Below are positions 23,782 through 34,730 of a stretch of DNA of 64,000 bases, piece by piece. A program made the translations under genes and the position numbers. Below the pieces are notes generated by a model, which searched no databases, was not told the origin of the DNA, and saw only the letters and a list, made by a program, of their open reading frames with translations. Each line of letters opens with the position of its first letter. Position 1 is the first letter of the stretch. The stretch comes from Uloborus plumipes (lineage: Eukaryota > Arthropoda > Arachnida > Araneae > Uloboridae), in contig JAXGGA010001060.1 in the NCBI GenBank assembly GCA_038373865.1, forward strand, positions 1-64,000, given 5' to 3'.

Positions 23782-24042
23782 ATTGAAAATATGAGGCGTA
23801 TACATTTTGCGCCTTTTTTTTTATTTTTAGTTTTCTAATGTCTAATGTCTGGAGAAGTGTGAACATTTTTTTTCTTCTTGCGTTTTAAACAAGAAAAAAA
23901 CTGAACCGTTTTCTAGAAATAATACCATGCATCTAAAAGCATGCATCTACATGCATCTCACTTTATATATAAAATTCCTCTTTTAAATGCAAAAAGGTGT
24001 TTCTAAAAACTTCTTTTATTTTAGCTTTTGTTATCTACAGGA
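23782..24042. other. AT-rich spacer
   Basis: T-rich tracts and three close copies of GCATGCATCT/CATGCATCTAC-like sequence near 23926-23955. No gene. Confidence 0.5.
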
Positions 24043-24277
24043 CGTTTTTTAATTCATAAGTTCACACATTTTGAATTGAAAAACGGATTCAACGGAAAGA
24101 AACAAATCGTTTTGCACCGTATTGTAAGCACGGAAAAATTTATCGTGAGAGCGTTACGTTCAAATAATAAATGAAAGACAATAAATAATACGGAAATTTG
24201 AACTATCACTTGTAAAACTAGTTTTTTAGGACTTTTCTAATTCAAAAGTTCACATATTTTGAATTGAAAAACGGATT
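24043..24277. repeat. dispersed repeat copy 1 inside a 45-bp direct repeat
   Basis: A segment of about 130 bp (24096-24224, starting AAAGAAACAAATCG and containing ATCGTGAGAGCGTTACGTTC) recurs in the same orientation at 26143-26274. Copy 1 is bracketed by two near-identical stretches of about 45 bp: one ending CACATTTTGAATTGAAAAAC (near 24064-24083) and one ending CATATTTTGAATTGAAAAAC (near 24253-24272). The second dispersed copy lacks these brackets. The mechanism is unknown. Confidence 0.75.
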
Positions 24278-26142
24278 AATTGCATCATTGATACACGTGT
24301 TTGTTTTTTTTAGCATATTTTCATATTTAGGGGAAATGAGATATTTCTGTGATTCATAATTTTTAATTATGTTTTTTTTTCCTTTCTTTCTTTCATTCTT
24401 TCTCTCTTTTCTTTCTTTATTTTTTTTTTTTTGCATTTTGCTATCTTTGAGTAGTTGTTAGGGGGGGGGAGGGGCAATAAGATACGAAATGTTTGGAGAA
24501 CTTTGCTACAAATGTTTAGATTGTTTTTCTTTTTTTTTCCGAGAATTTAATTTGGCATATTTACTTCTATATGTATGTGGATATAAAAAAAAATAGGATA
24601 TATTTAGTTGATATACTACAAGACCTCAATCAGTGGATCTGCGTACGCATAAGTTTTTGTTAAAAAAACGACCGAATAAATCATTTTTGAAAGTGAGGGA
24701 CATGTTTTCAGATGCATTGTAAATATAAAGCCGCACATGTCATTTTTCTTATTTTTCCGTTAAATTGTTTTTATATACCTATATGTACTATTATAAGAAC
24801 ACTAGTATTTTAGCTATGTAATTTCAAAAGATTGTCCATTTTCAACTATATATTAATTCGTAAACTAATAATGCGCTTTATACTTAGTTTGCAAAGAGTG
24901 ACTAGGTGCTGTATTTCATTAAAATAAAAAAAAAGGCTACTCGCACTGAAAGAAAAAAAAAATGACAAATGATTATTACTAAAGAAATACTATATCATCC
25001 ACATTCATAACTTCCTTATAACGTTGTTCCACAGAAATGAGTTGAGAGTGCATTTCTGGAAAGCAACATTCGTAATCAACATTAACACTTAGTTCGCATC
25101 TAGATCAATATCGCTCTAATCGCAAACACGGATTGCAAGGATAATAAATCAGGAATAGACAATTAATTCTCCTGCAACGTGAGGTACTAATATTAAGTAC
25201 TTACAATTCTAAGCGTCATGCTTCGTCAAGCGTGAAAATGGATGAATTTCTAAAGCAATTACCAATAAATGGAAAATGTAACATGTACGGTAGTATTTTT
25301 CAGCTTCACGTATTTTCACCAACTTTTAAAACTGGATATATTCTCTTATAAATATTTCTGGAAAATTAGTGAGGGAAAAACCATTTTAGCCACAAATGAC
25401 GAAGATTTGAAGAGTGAAATTTGTTACATACTCACACGTACGCAAGATAGATCTTTTATAAATGATGATATGATTCAAAAATATTATTAAGTGAATGACT
25501 GTTCATTTAACTAGCACAAAAAATGCCTTTTTGATGTTGCACACACTTTTTATAAAAACTATTCGTAGTAAATACTTTTATTGCAGTTAAGTGAGAACTT
25601 AAAAAATAATTTAATGTTAATTACTTTAATAACAGTTCTTTTATAGTTTTTGTGAAGCAATTTTTTACATTTTCTATGAAAATTATAAATTTTCTTCTTG
25701 TGTTCTTATATATGGTACGAAATATTGTACACAAAAGATAACAATGCTCAAGTTTTTAAAATTCATGCTGTTCCATTTGTGTCAGGAATTCTGTATGAAA
25801 TGAAAAAAAATAAAGGGTCGGCTAAAATTAGACAATGTATTAATACGTACATATTTTGATTTTAATTCAACATACCTATCGCTATTGCTGTCAAAGTCAG
25901 TGTAAGAAACAAACTCATAAACATGATGCATTTTTAAACAAATAAATTGAATTTGGTTGAAAATGTTTTTGCCTAGTAAAAAGTTTACTGAATAAGTGAG
26001 AAAAGATCAAGTATTTCGTTTGTTACTTGTTTTTAAAATCATTTGGCCAATACATTTTCGGAAGATTTATTTCAATTCATTTATTTCATTCATTTATTTC
26101 AAAATTATGAGGACAGAAAATGTATCTTCCCTAAAAATACGT
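24278..26142. other. AT-rich non-coding DNA
   Basis: Contains a CTTT-rich low-complexity tract at about 24370-24435, a G run near 24462-24475 and A runs near 24925-24961. The 73-codon plus frame at 25269-25490 (ending SFINDDMIQKYY) is unrecognised and probably not coding. Confidence 0.5.
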
Positions 26143-26274
26143 AAAAGAAACAAATAGTTTTGCACCATATTATGAGCACGGAAAAATGTATCGTGAGAGC
26201 GTTACGTTCAAATAATAAATGAAAGACAATAAAAATAATACGGAAATTTGAACTATCACTTGTAAAACTAGTTT
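26143..26274. repeat. dispersed repeat copy 2
   Basis: Shares with 24096-24224 the run TATCGTGAGAGCGTTACG, then AATAATAAATGAAAGACAAT and GAACTATCACTTGTAAAACT, with a few substitutions and one 2-bp length change. No inverted ends or target duplication were identified, so the repeat type is open. Confidence 0.75.
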
Positions 26275-28898
26275 ACATTATTCAATAATATTGTTCTTTT
26301 GCTTTTTTTAACCCCAGTCACTAATGGAATACATTTTTACCACTTTTTATGAAAAAAAAAATGTCCTTTAAGATATATTTTAGTAGAGTCCATATATTTT
26401 CTACTTAACTATCTTCTCTTCCAGCCGTTTTTATCTGATATTTCTCTGTACCAATTTTTACTTGGAGTTTATCAAAACTTGCTGCAAATTCGTTAAACAA
26501 CTTTTAATTTATATTGTGCCACTATTTTTAGGACATCTTCTAAATTCTGAATCATAATTCCTATATAATAATTTTAAATACACATAACCGAAATTGTGAC
26601 AATCATTTTACTTTGTGAAGCGGAATTGCAAACTTTGCCTTCATCTGTAAATCTAAAAACGTGAGAGCCAAGCATTGAAAAATGATGTTTTAAGAAGCGA
26701 CTGCTGCTGAATGTCCATTATCACCCACTTTAAATGCACAAATTAAATCATCGGGGATTACAAAAACAAATCAATATATAAAGAAAAGAATTATTTCACC
26801 CACTGAAAAACACACAAAACAAAAATGCAGAAATCTCTACCGAAAGAATCATACATATTAATATCATACATATTTATGAGAAATTAAATGCATTAAAAAA
26901 CCACGTTACTCCAAAATAACTCAATCATAAGCGATTCAATTTGACGTGCATAATTCTTGGGATTTTAAATCGTTTGGAGAAAAGAGGCGTGAGTTTTACT
27001 TTAACAGACCTTTCTGGAGGAAGTCTGTGCAATGGGATTAATGAAAGCTAAAAGAATTATGCCAGTTTACATCTTTTCACAGTAATAGTGTTTCGTACAT
27101 TATGTTGGGCACGGAAGAACATTAACAATAGACCCTCCTAGTTTGATAATCGCGGTTAATAGGTAGCTTTGTTTCTAAAGAATGAACAATACATCATGTT
27201 ACCTCAAAAGTTTTCATTAATTTTTGTTGAAAATTATACGATAGGAAATATTTTCATTGGTGGTTAATTTTTTATGTACAATAATTGATATTTGCTCTTT
27301 GCAAAAAAAAAATCATTTGTTTGGGATAAAAAATACGTCTTCTTACATTTAATAACATATTTGCTCAAGTTCAATACATTTATTATGGTGAGCTACCATT
27401 AAAATGACTAAGTCTGCGTCTTAAGAGAAACAGATCGAAACATAACAGATAGAGGGTCCTGGTACCCGTATTTGTGCCCCAATATTACGGTAAGTTTTTC
27501 TATAATCATCATGATATTGTCCATTTTAAAGATAGGTATTCCATAAGAAGTACGCAGAAACATCCTGCTAGGGTGTTTTTTAATTAGTCCGCATTTTCGT
27601 GAGGAGCAGAAACTTTCTGTCAGCCATCTTGATGCATTTATGTTACATCAACTTACACAGCTTGTTTTGCTCACTCTCCGAATCTCTTCGTTCCGGAAAT
27701 TTTTGACTTCGCTAAATTTAGAAATAAGAGAAATATGCGTTTAAAAAAATCATCATTAAACACACACACACTCACAAAGAAGAAATGAGGCACAAAATCC
27801 TAAACATGCCAAGCAATTCAACAACGAAAACTGACATAATCCTACATATAATTCATTTAATAAGATTTAATACATCTCATTCAAAATGACAGTTGTTGTT
27901 TTTTCTTTGTTTGCTATTAATATATTAGTACCCACTGTTATCATTGTCAGAATGGAGGAAAACATGTCTTGAAAATTACGTAAATAACGTACAAAACTTA
28001 TTTTTATCAATGCAAATCTTAAAGTAGTAACGGTTTAGAAGTTGGAAGGCGTGAAAATTTTGTTTGCCTCATTAGGCGTTTTCAAAACAGTTGTCTGTTA
28101 ATAACACATTTTAAGCGATAATAACTCTTGCAGATTTTACTCAAAAACATATTTACAACTAAGGCCACCTTTTTTAAAATTGAGAACAACGTCACATAAT
28201 TATCCGAAGTATGTTTTCTTCTACGTTTCGGACATTAGTTTTTAAATTACTTACCAAATGATGCGACGAAGAAGATAGAGCTTAATAAATGCACTTCTTA
28301 AATCATTTTTCGAAGCTGTTTCGGAAAATGAGATTTAGTGAAAGTAAATGTTCTTTGAAAGTGAATCTATTTCGAAATTAATCAAATTTTCGTTGGAAAC
28401 TCGCGTCTACGTCCCTGCAACTGCACGATCTACCTTTACATAGGAAGTGACGTGGGAACTGTGCCAGAAAGCTAACCGAGCGCACTAATTTTTAAACAGT
28501 TTTTAAAAGGAAATATTTTTTTTCTTCTTGTTCTTCGTTTTTAGTAAAACGCCCTTTGAAGCAGCATGTCTTGCACATTAGAAGCGCTGCATGCGCAATT
28601 TAGCACAAATAGGTTTATTTTTTATGCAGTGCAAATATTGTCTTTTAATTTTATAGATGGCCCTATTCCCAGATATCTACGCACTACATACACTCACGTG
28701 TGTGTGTGAAATTATCTTTGGTAGCATTATCAAACTATATGTGGCCATTATTTTTTTACTCCCTCTTTTAAATCAAAATAAGTGATGTGGATTTTTTTAA
28801 GGTTTAAAAATTGTATCATTTCAACAGGCTATTGATAACTTTTATTTTTTTCTCATAGCAATTCGTTAACTTTGATGCAAAAATAATCAATAAATATG
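26275..28898. other. AT-rich non-coding DNA
   Basis: No gene supported. A GC-richer patch at about 28400-28490 (CTCGCGTCTACGTCCCTGCA onwards) has stops in the frames I read. A donor-like ACG/GTAAGTT occurs near 27489 without a matching acceptor-bounded frame. Confidence 0.5.
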
Positions 28899-28900
28899 TA

Positions 28901-29074
28901 CAGTCGGGCCCGCTTATTAGAATATCGGTTAAAAGAAAATCTCGCTTAATGTAATACAGTTTCAATGTACCAAACAGTTGTAATGAATTATTTTGATCTT
29001 GGATAAAGGAATATCCCGCTTATTAGCATATTAATTCTTGGCAAAACGGCTATTCCATTAAGCGGGCTCCACTG
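28901..29074. mobile_element. 174-bp MITE with TA flanks, family member 2
   Basis: Ends CAGTCGGGCCCGCTTATTAG and, reversed, CAGTGGAGCCCGCTTAATGG, flanked by TA at 28899-28900 and 29075-29076. Same family as 11254-11421: both share the internal AATATCGGTTAAAAGAA and GAATATCCCGCT motifs. Non-coding; probably moved by a pogo or other Tc1/mariner transposase. Confidence 0.85.
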
Positions 29075-29076
29075 TA

Positions 29077-31350
29077 TTTTTGCAGTTATAATTTTAATTT
29101 AACATGGTGTCATTATCCTATTACAATCTGTAGGCAGAGTTGAACGAATTTTTAACAGCAGATTCAGACTATCTTATTTTCCATTGATTTTTTTAAAAAT
29201 TATTTTAAAATAAAATGTCGAACTCTTACGAAAACTAAACTAATGCAATCACAGCAAAAAATGTAAAATGCCTAAATTAATGCAATGCCGTTCTTTTTCT
29301 TCGATGATAGTGTTATTTCGTATAATTCAAAATTATGTCCTTCAAAAGTAAACAAAAAAAATCACCTTAAGTAAGCTTTGACAAAATGTGGACGTTTAGA
29401 TAAACAATGGAAAATATAATTCGTCCGAAATTAAAGTGAATTTAAATTTCATATTGAAATATTTATAATAATATGCACAAAAAATAACCCTTGAATTAGA
29501 TCCCAATTGAGAAGCTTAAGCAATATACCAGTAATATTACTTAGAATGTTACTCACAAACTTCTTATCGTTATATCTCTTATCAGTGGTTACATTTCACA
29601 ATAATCATCACATTAAAGTAATAGAAAATATTGTTTTTACTAAACTCAATAACATTTTGTAATGACATATAATGATGCTAACAGTGATTTATAATTTTCT
29701 GAAAACTGTTTATCCTTTTAAAAATATGTATTGAACAGCACAAACATAATTTTTTTCTGACTGTTCATACAACTTAGATATTATTAAGAGTTTAGATATT
29801 ATTAATCAACCTAATTCCACTGCCGATTAAGGATTACTTTTTTTCCGAAACGATTCATTGAATTTTGCTTTTGTCAAGCATTTTTATACTTGAATTAGTA
29901 TAATATTAATAATTATTCAAGGAAGTTCAAAAATTAGGACGTCAAAATAATTATAACACTATTTTTATGTAAAAGAGGAGCCCGACATGCAATTAAGTTA
30001 AATGTATGCAATTACTGAACTCACGTGATGTATTTTTTTTAAATATTAGACTGTCCAAATATCCATTTAAAAAAACGTAACCAAGTATTATTAGAGCATT
30101 TTGTAATGCTCACCAACGCTCGCTACCTAAACATCACATTTGTTTCACGTCAAAAAATGGAAGTTGAATCAAACCTTTCCATTTAATTTCTGCTTCACTA
30201 GAAATTTAATGATTTACTGGACCATAAATCTTTTGCGTTAGCTAAGCTATTGGCAAGAATTTTCGGGAACTTTGCCAAAGAGTTAACGGACCATTATAAT
30301 TTTAAAGATATTATATTCCATAATATTTTATTTTTTTAAATATTTTATTGTCCAAAGGTTGTTCATATGGATTGTCTGAGATAATGTAGCGTGTATTTTT
30401 ATGACCCTAAAGTATCACTTGTTATGTCAAGCCGTGAAAAATAGAAAACTTTTGACGACAGCGAATCTTGCCGCTTCGCTGAGCCTACACGACAATGCAT
30501 TTTCACTGGATGAGTTCAGAAATGTCTTCTCACTGCTCGGGTTATCGATTGCTTTTGGATGTAATATCCTGCTGCTTCTTCTAAATTGCAACTTTTATGC
30601 TTTATGTTTTTGAAATTGCTGTGTCACATAATTTTCCCTCAAATTTTCCAAAATAATTTAAAAAACTAAAATAGCTTTAAAAGAATCTTTTGGAAGCTAT
30701 GTGTTTGTGATTGTTTTAGGATTTAGAAGAAAATAAAATTAAGATTACGTGTAGACATTGCTTACACATGTAGCTTAGTTTAGTCTTGTCCTTCTACAAA
30801 GGTTTAACTACTCAAATTTTCAATGGATTAATAACAATATTTTATTAAACTTCTGTTTCTAAATACATTTTTTGCACTGGCAGAGAGAGAGGGAGATATG
30901 AACCTAATGTATTGCCTTGTATGTCAAACCTTCAAAATATGGTTTCATAGCTGGCGCATAACAGCTGGGTCAGAGCAGGGTTAAAGCATTTTGAGATATT
31001 AACTCAGCTTTGATTTTCGCGCAGCAGACATTTAATTGAATTAAGATACTATTACTCATTAATGAATTCCAAAGAAGAATGATTTTGCTTTGAGTTATTC
31101 TATTTAAGAATTTTAATCGTAGCGAAGGAAGTGCTCCTGAAAAGGGAAATTTAAAACTGTACCACGATTTAAATGTAAATTAAAAATTTGATATGCTTTA
31201 GTATTTCTAGTACATCATGCAAAAAAAATAGTTAGTTATAAAATGAAAAATTAACACCCTTAAATGTGCAAAAAAAAATTCGTTTTTTTTTCACATTTGA
31301 ACATAAATAATTTTTCAGATATTAAAAATATACGTTGTATAATATAATAT
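29077..31350. other. AT-rich non-coding DNA
   Basis: No gene supported. The plus frame at 30401-30613 includes a relatively GC-rich stretch (LLTTANLAASLSLHDNAFSL) that I cannot assign. A patch near 30950-31020 (CTGGCGCATAACAGCTGGGT) is non-AT-rich but unrecognised. Confidence 0.5.
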
Positions 31351-31457
31351 ACTAGCTGACCCGGTAACGCGTTGCTGTGGCTAAGGTAGGGGTTAAACTA
31401 TAATGTTTCAATAGAAACGAAAAACTGTATTACCGTTATAGAGATCAATTTTATATA

Positions 31458-32886
31458 CACTGGCGGAAAAAAAAAATCCCAACACCAAGAAAGACTTGTG
31501 TTAGATAAACGAAATTTGGTAGGCGTGTTTATACAACTGAAAGATGACATCGATTGAAATTTCGTGTTCCGCGCATAAGTGTGGCGCAGCTGGCGTCACT
31601 CAGAACATGCAAATAAGGCTTGTTTTAAAAGCCTGTTGTGAAGCTCGTGTGTATTATTTTTTCGTGAAATTTGACGAATTGCGTTCATGTTAGCCAGGAA
31701 TACCTTTAAGAAGACGAAAAAGCCATTATTAACAGCTCACCGAGTTTAAACGAGGTCGTACAAATTGGCTAAGAGAAGGTGTATTTTCATTTCGCGATGT
31801 TGCAGAAAGACTTCGGTGGAAATGTTTCCACCATGCATGATTATTGGAAGCTATGGGCAAGGGATGGTACTACCTCAAGAAGATCGAGTTCCGAGCTGCC
31901 ACGTGGCACGACTGAGAAGGAAGATCGCCGAATCTTGCGTACGGCTGTGGCGCATCGTACTGCATCTCCGACTGACATTCGAGCTGCAGTTGGTACCGTC
32001 GTGACCCAAGGAACGGTAAGAAACTGTTTACTTCAAGGACAGCTCCGAGATAGGCAGCCTGTAGCCGGTATTCCATTGACTGCAAACCATTGCCTTTTCC
32101 GACGGCAGTGGTGCCACTACAGAGCTCACTGGAGGTCGGAGTGGAGATTGTTGTAATTTTTGATGAAAACAGATTCTGAATTAGTGCCAGTGGTGGCGGT
32201 ATATTGGTCAGAAGGAGGCCAGGGGACCGCCTGCATCCAAGCGGTCTACGGCCTAGACGCACGAGACTCACACCTGGAGTTATGGTCTCTGGAGCAATTT
32301 CCTACGACAGCAGGGGCATTCTTGTGGTTATCCCAAACTCACTGACTGAAAATTTGTCGTCAGTCTGTTAATTTAACCAGTAGTACAGCCCTTCATGAGT
32401 ACCATTCAAGGGGGCGTTTTTTTAACCGGATAATGCTCGCCCTCATATCGCTGCTGTAACGCAATGTGCTCTACAGAGTGCTGACATGTTACCATGACCT
32501 GCAAAATCACCAGGTCTGTCTCCAATTGATAACGTATGGGATATCATGGGACGGCACCTCGAGCATCATCCACAGTCAGCAATGACGGTCCTAGTATTGA
32601 CGCAGCAAGTGCAACAAGCAAGGAACTCCATACCACACAGTGACATTCGGCACCTGTATGACATAATGCATGCACGCTTGCAGGCTTGCCTTCAAAATTC
32701 TGGAGGTTACACCTTCTATTAAATTAACATAATTTCACATTTGCACCGCATTTTCTTGAGCTTAAATTAGCCAGTGATCTTGTACATTTAATCAATTAAA
32801 CATGTTAACTAGACAATTGCATTACCCAAATTTCATTACTCTACGGCAATTTTTTCTTGGTGTTGGGATTTTTTTTTCCGCCAGTG
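31458..32886 (+). mobile_element. Tc1/mariner-type DNA transposon, copy B (inactive), nested in Helitron
   Basis: It has the same inverted ends as copy A (CACTGGCGG, A run, TCCCAACACCAAGAAA) and is flanked by TA at 31456-31457 and 32887-32888. At 1429 bp it equals copy A in length and is very similar throughout, in the opposite orientation. Insertion into the Helitron gives the order of events: Helitron first, Tc1 later. Confidence 0.93.
31714..32722 (+). pseudogene. Tc1-like transposase pseudogene (copy B)
   Basis: Recognisable segments in order: QLTEFKRGRTNWLREGVFSF, NVSTMHDYWKLWARDGT, RGTTEKEDRRILRTAVAHRT, AAVGTVVTQGTVRN, VIFDENRF with the first catalytic Asp, LTPGVMVSGAISYDSRG, DNARPHIAAVTQ, SPIDNVWDIMGRHLEHHP and QNSGGYTFY before TAA (32720-32722). 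Lesions include a TAA replacing Gln in HYQQL, an extra base near 31813, a private 1-nt deletion near 32149, a stop at 32177-32179 after DENRF, a lost base after ENL near 32354, a private extra T near 32419, a stop at 32495-32497 in MLPW, and Asp in place of the third catalytic Glu (32528-32530). Most of these, but not the private ones, also occur in copy A. Confidence 0.9.
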
Positions 32887-33170
32887 TAAATATGAATTTG
32901 AGTTCAAAATATGAAAACAATCGAACATAAATTTCCTAAGTTTGATAGAAACAAAAAATCAACAAAAAATGTAGTATTTTAGTATTTAGAAATATTATAT
33001 TCAAGCTTGTAACAATCGAGTTAATTAAAAATTGCTAATTGCTATTGTAACATTTTATTTTTTAATATAACATTTTATTTTTTAATAATGTAGGTAGGGT
33101 AAATAATTAACCAATATTATTTATTATTTTTTGAATTATAAGCATTTTTAATTTCAGTTTTACTCAACAC

Positions 33171-33535
33171 TTATCGGTGCACAATATTCTTTGTTTAATC
33201 TGTCTCTTGAAAACAAAAATAGATTGGACGGTTTTTCCACACGGGAGCAAGCGACCTATAGTTGCCCATGGGGAAAAACATGGATTTTCTAAATCTAAAC
33301 CGCAAATTGATATTGTTTGTCCTTGGGACTTATTAATGGACATGGCGAAAGCTAAACGAATGGGAAACTGTAGCCTTTTGAAGGGTATTGAAGATTCTGA
33401 CGGTGTCATTGGGATACGTGGATACAAAACTACTTTATCTTTAAACTTGCCGGTCAAAATGATTGCCTCAATAATGTTCCCGGTATTTTTTTTTGATAAC
33501 TAAACGCGTACCATTACATAATCTCGGTGGATTTT
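33171..33535 (-). pseudogene. Helitron Rep/helicase, C-terminal Pif1-like helicase fragment (pseudogene)
   Basis: In active Helitrons the Rep-helicase protein nicks and unwinds the element. Segments visible here: NPPRLCNGTRLVIK, then NIIEAIILTGKFKDKVV, YPRIPMTPSESSIPFKRLQ, FPIRLAFAMSINKSQGQT (the conserved helicase motif near the C-terminus), GLDLENPCFS, and in another frame HGQL, stop, VACSRV. Family members typically read HGQLYVACSRVG there. Frameshifts lie in an A run near 33490 and before HGQL, and a TAG replaces the Tyr codon. The Rep (HUH endonuclease) domain and most of the helicase are missing. Minus orientation agrees with the element ends. Confidence 0.88.
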
Positions 33536-33606
33536 AATTACGTAGAAGAGTTATGTGTGAACCAATTTTTAACCGCAGATTATGTGGTGTTCCGGGTAGA
33601 ATTTTA

Positions 33607-34729
33607 GCCAAAAATACAGAAAAGCTGGTAGCTAAATAGATAATTCGCAATAAAAAATATGTTGCAGTCCTAAATTGAGATAAAAACAATCCTATTATTT
33701 AAATTGGCCGAAACTGAAACTGCGTGCAAAATTTGGTTAAAATCGGTTCAGTAGCTGAGGAGTCCATTGGCCACAAACACAGGGACACGTAATTTTTATA
33801 TATTAAGATAAGAAAGATTATTACTTATTTACTGCGCTCCAGAAGCTGCCAGAACGTGTGCTTTATGTCGCTCAGCCATGGAGGTGCCAAAAAAGGCTTA
33901 GTAAAAAGGCTTAGCGAAGAACACAGAAAGGCTGGTAGCTAAATACATAATTTGCAATAAAAATATATTGCGGTCCTAAATTGAGATTAAAACTATCCTA
34001 CCATTTAAGTTGGACCAAACTGAAACTGCGTGTAAAATTTGGTTAAAATCGGTTCAGTAGCTGAGGAGCCCATTGGCCACAAACACAGGGACACGTAATT
34101 TTTATATATTAAGATAAGAAATGTTATTACTTGTTTACTGCGCTCCAGAAGCTGCCAGAACGTGTGCTTTATGTCGCTCAACCATGGAGGTGTCAAAAAA
34201 GGCTTAGTAAAAAAGCTTAGCCAAGAAACACAGAAAAGCTGGTAGCTAAATACATAATTTGCAATAAAAAATATATTGCGGTCCTAAATTGCGATAAAAA
34301 CTATCCTATCATTTAAGTTGGAGCAAACTGAAACTGCGTGCAAAATTTGGTTAAAATCGGTTCAGTAGCTGAGGAGTCCATTGGCCACAAACACAGGGAC
34401 ACGTAATTTTTATATATTAAGATAAGAAAGATTATTACTTATTTACTGCGCTCCAGAAGCTGCCAGAACGTGTGCTTTATGTCGCTCAGCCATGGAGGTG
34501 TCAAAAAAGGCTTAGTAAAAAGGCTTAGCTAAGAACACAGAAAAGCTGGTAGCTCAATACATAATTTGCAATAAAAAATATATTGCGGTCCTAAATTGAG
34601 ATAAAAACTATCCTATCATTTTAGTTGGACTAAACTGAAACTGTGTGTAAAATTTGGTTAAAATCGGTTTAGTAGCTGAGGAGTCCATTGGCCACAAACA
34701 CAGGGACACGTAATTTTTATATATTAAGA
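33607..34729. repeat. 306-308-bp tandem repeats of the Helitron 5' end (one partial plus three full)
   Basis: The sequence ending TTTTTATATATTAAGA occurs with its right border at 33808, 34114, 34422 and 34729, spacings of 306, 308 and 307 bp. The first copy (33607-33808, about 202 bp) is continuous with the helicase side. Each later unit adds about 105 bp not found before the first copy (containing CTGCGCTCCAGAAGCTGCCA and CAGCCATGGAGGTG), then repeats the 202-bp terminal region. Copies differ by scattered substitutions only. Confidence 0.92.
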
Positions 34730-34730
34730 T

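Larger units (their letters stand above)
31352..34729 (-). mobile_element. Helitron remnant, with nested Tc1 and repeated 5' end
   Basis: Helitrons are rolling-circle transposons that start with TC, end with CTRR after a short hairpin, and insert between A and T. Read on the minus strand, the right edge starts A/TCTTAATATATAAAAATTAC and the left edge ends GGGTCAGCTAG/T, with an AACGCGTT palindrome about 15 nt inside the CTAG end. The host A (31351) and T (34730) match the expected insertion site. A Pif1-type helicase remnant (33171-33535) confirms the class. A Tc1 copy (31458-32886) interrupts it about 106 bp from the 3' end. Removing that leaves about 1.9 kb, far short of an autonomous element. 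The 5' end is present four times (33607-34729). Confidence 0.85.

Noticed and set aside
27410..27489. Donor-like ACG/GTAAGTT at the end of a GC-richer patch
   Set aside because: No acceptor-bounded open frame precedes it, and GTAAGT occurs by chance in sequence of this length.
31870..32271. 133-codon minus-strand frame, one of the longest in the window
   Set aside because: It lies antisense to the Tc1 transposase remnant and has no domain of its own.
33177..33503. 108-codon plus-strand frame
   Set aside because: Antisense of the Helitron helicase fragment, whose motifs read clearly on the minus strand.
33607..34729. Evenly spaced repeats that could be taken for a CRISPR array or satellite
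   Set aside because: The unit is about 307 bp, near identical throughout without unique spacers, and each copy ends in a Helitron terminus in a eukaryotic genome.
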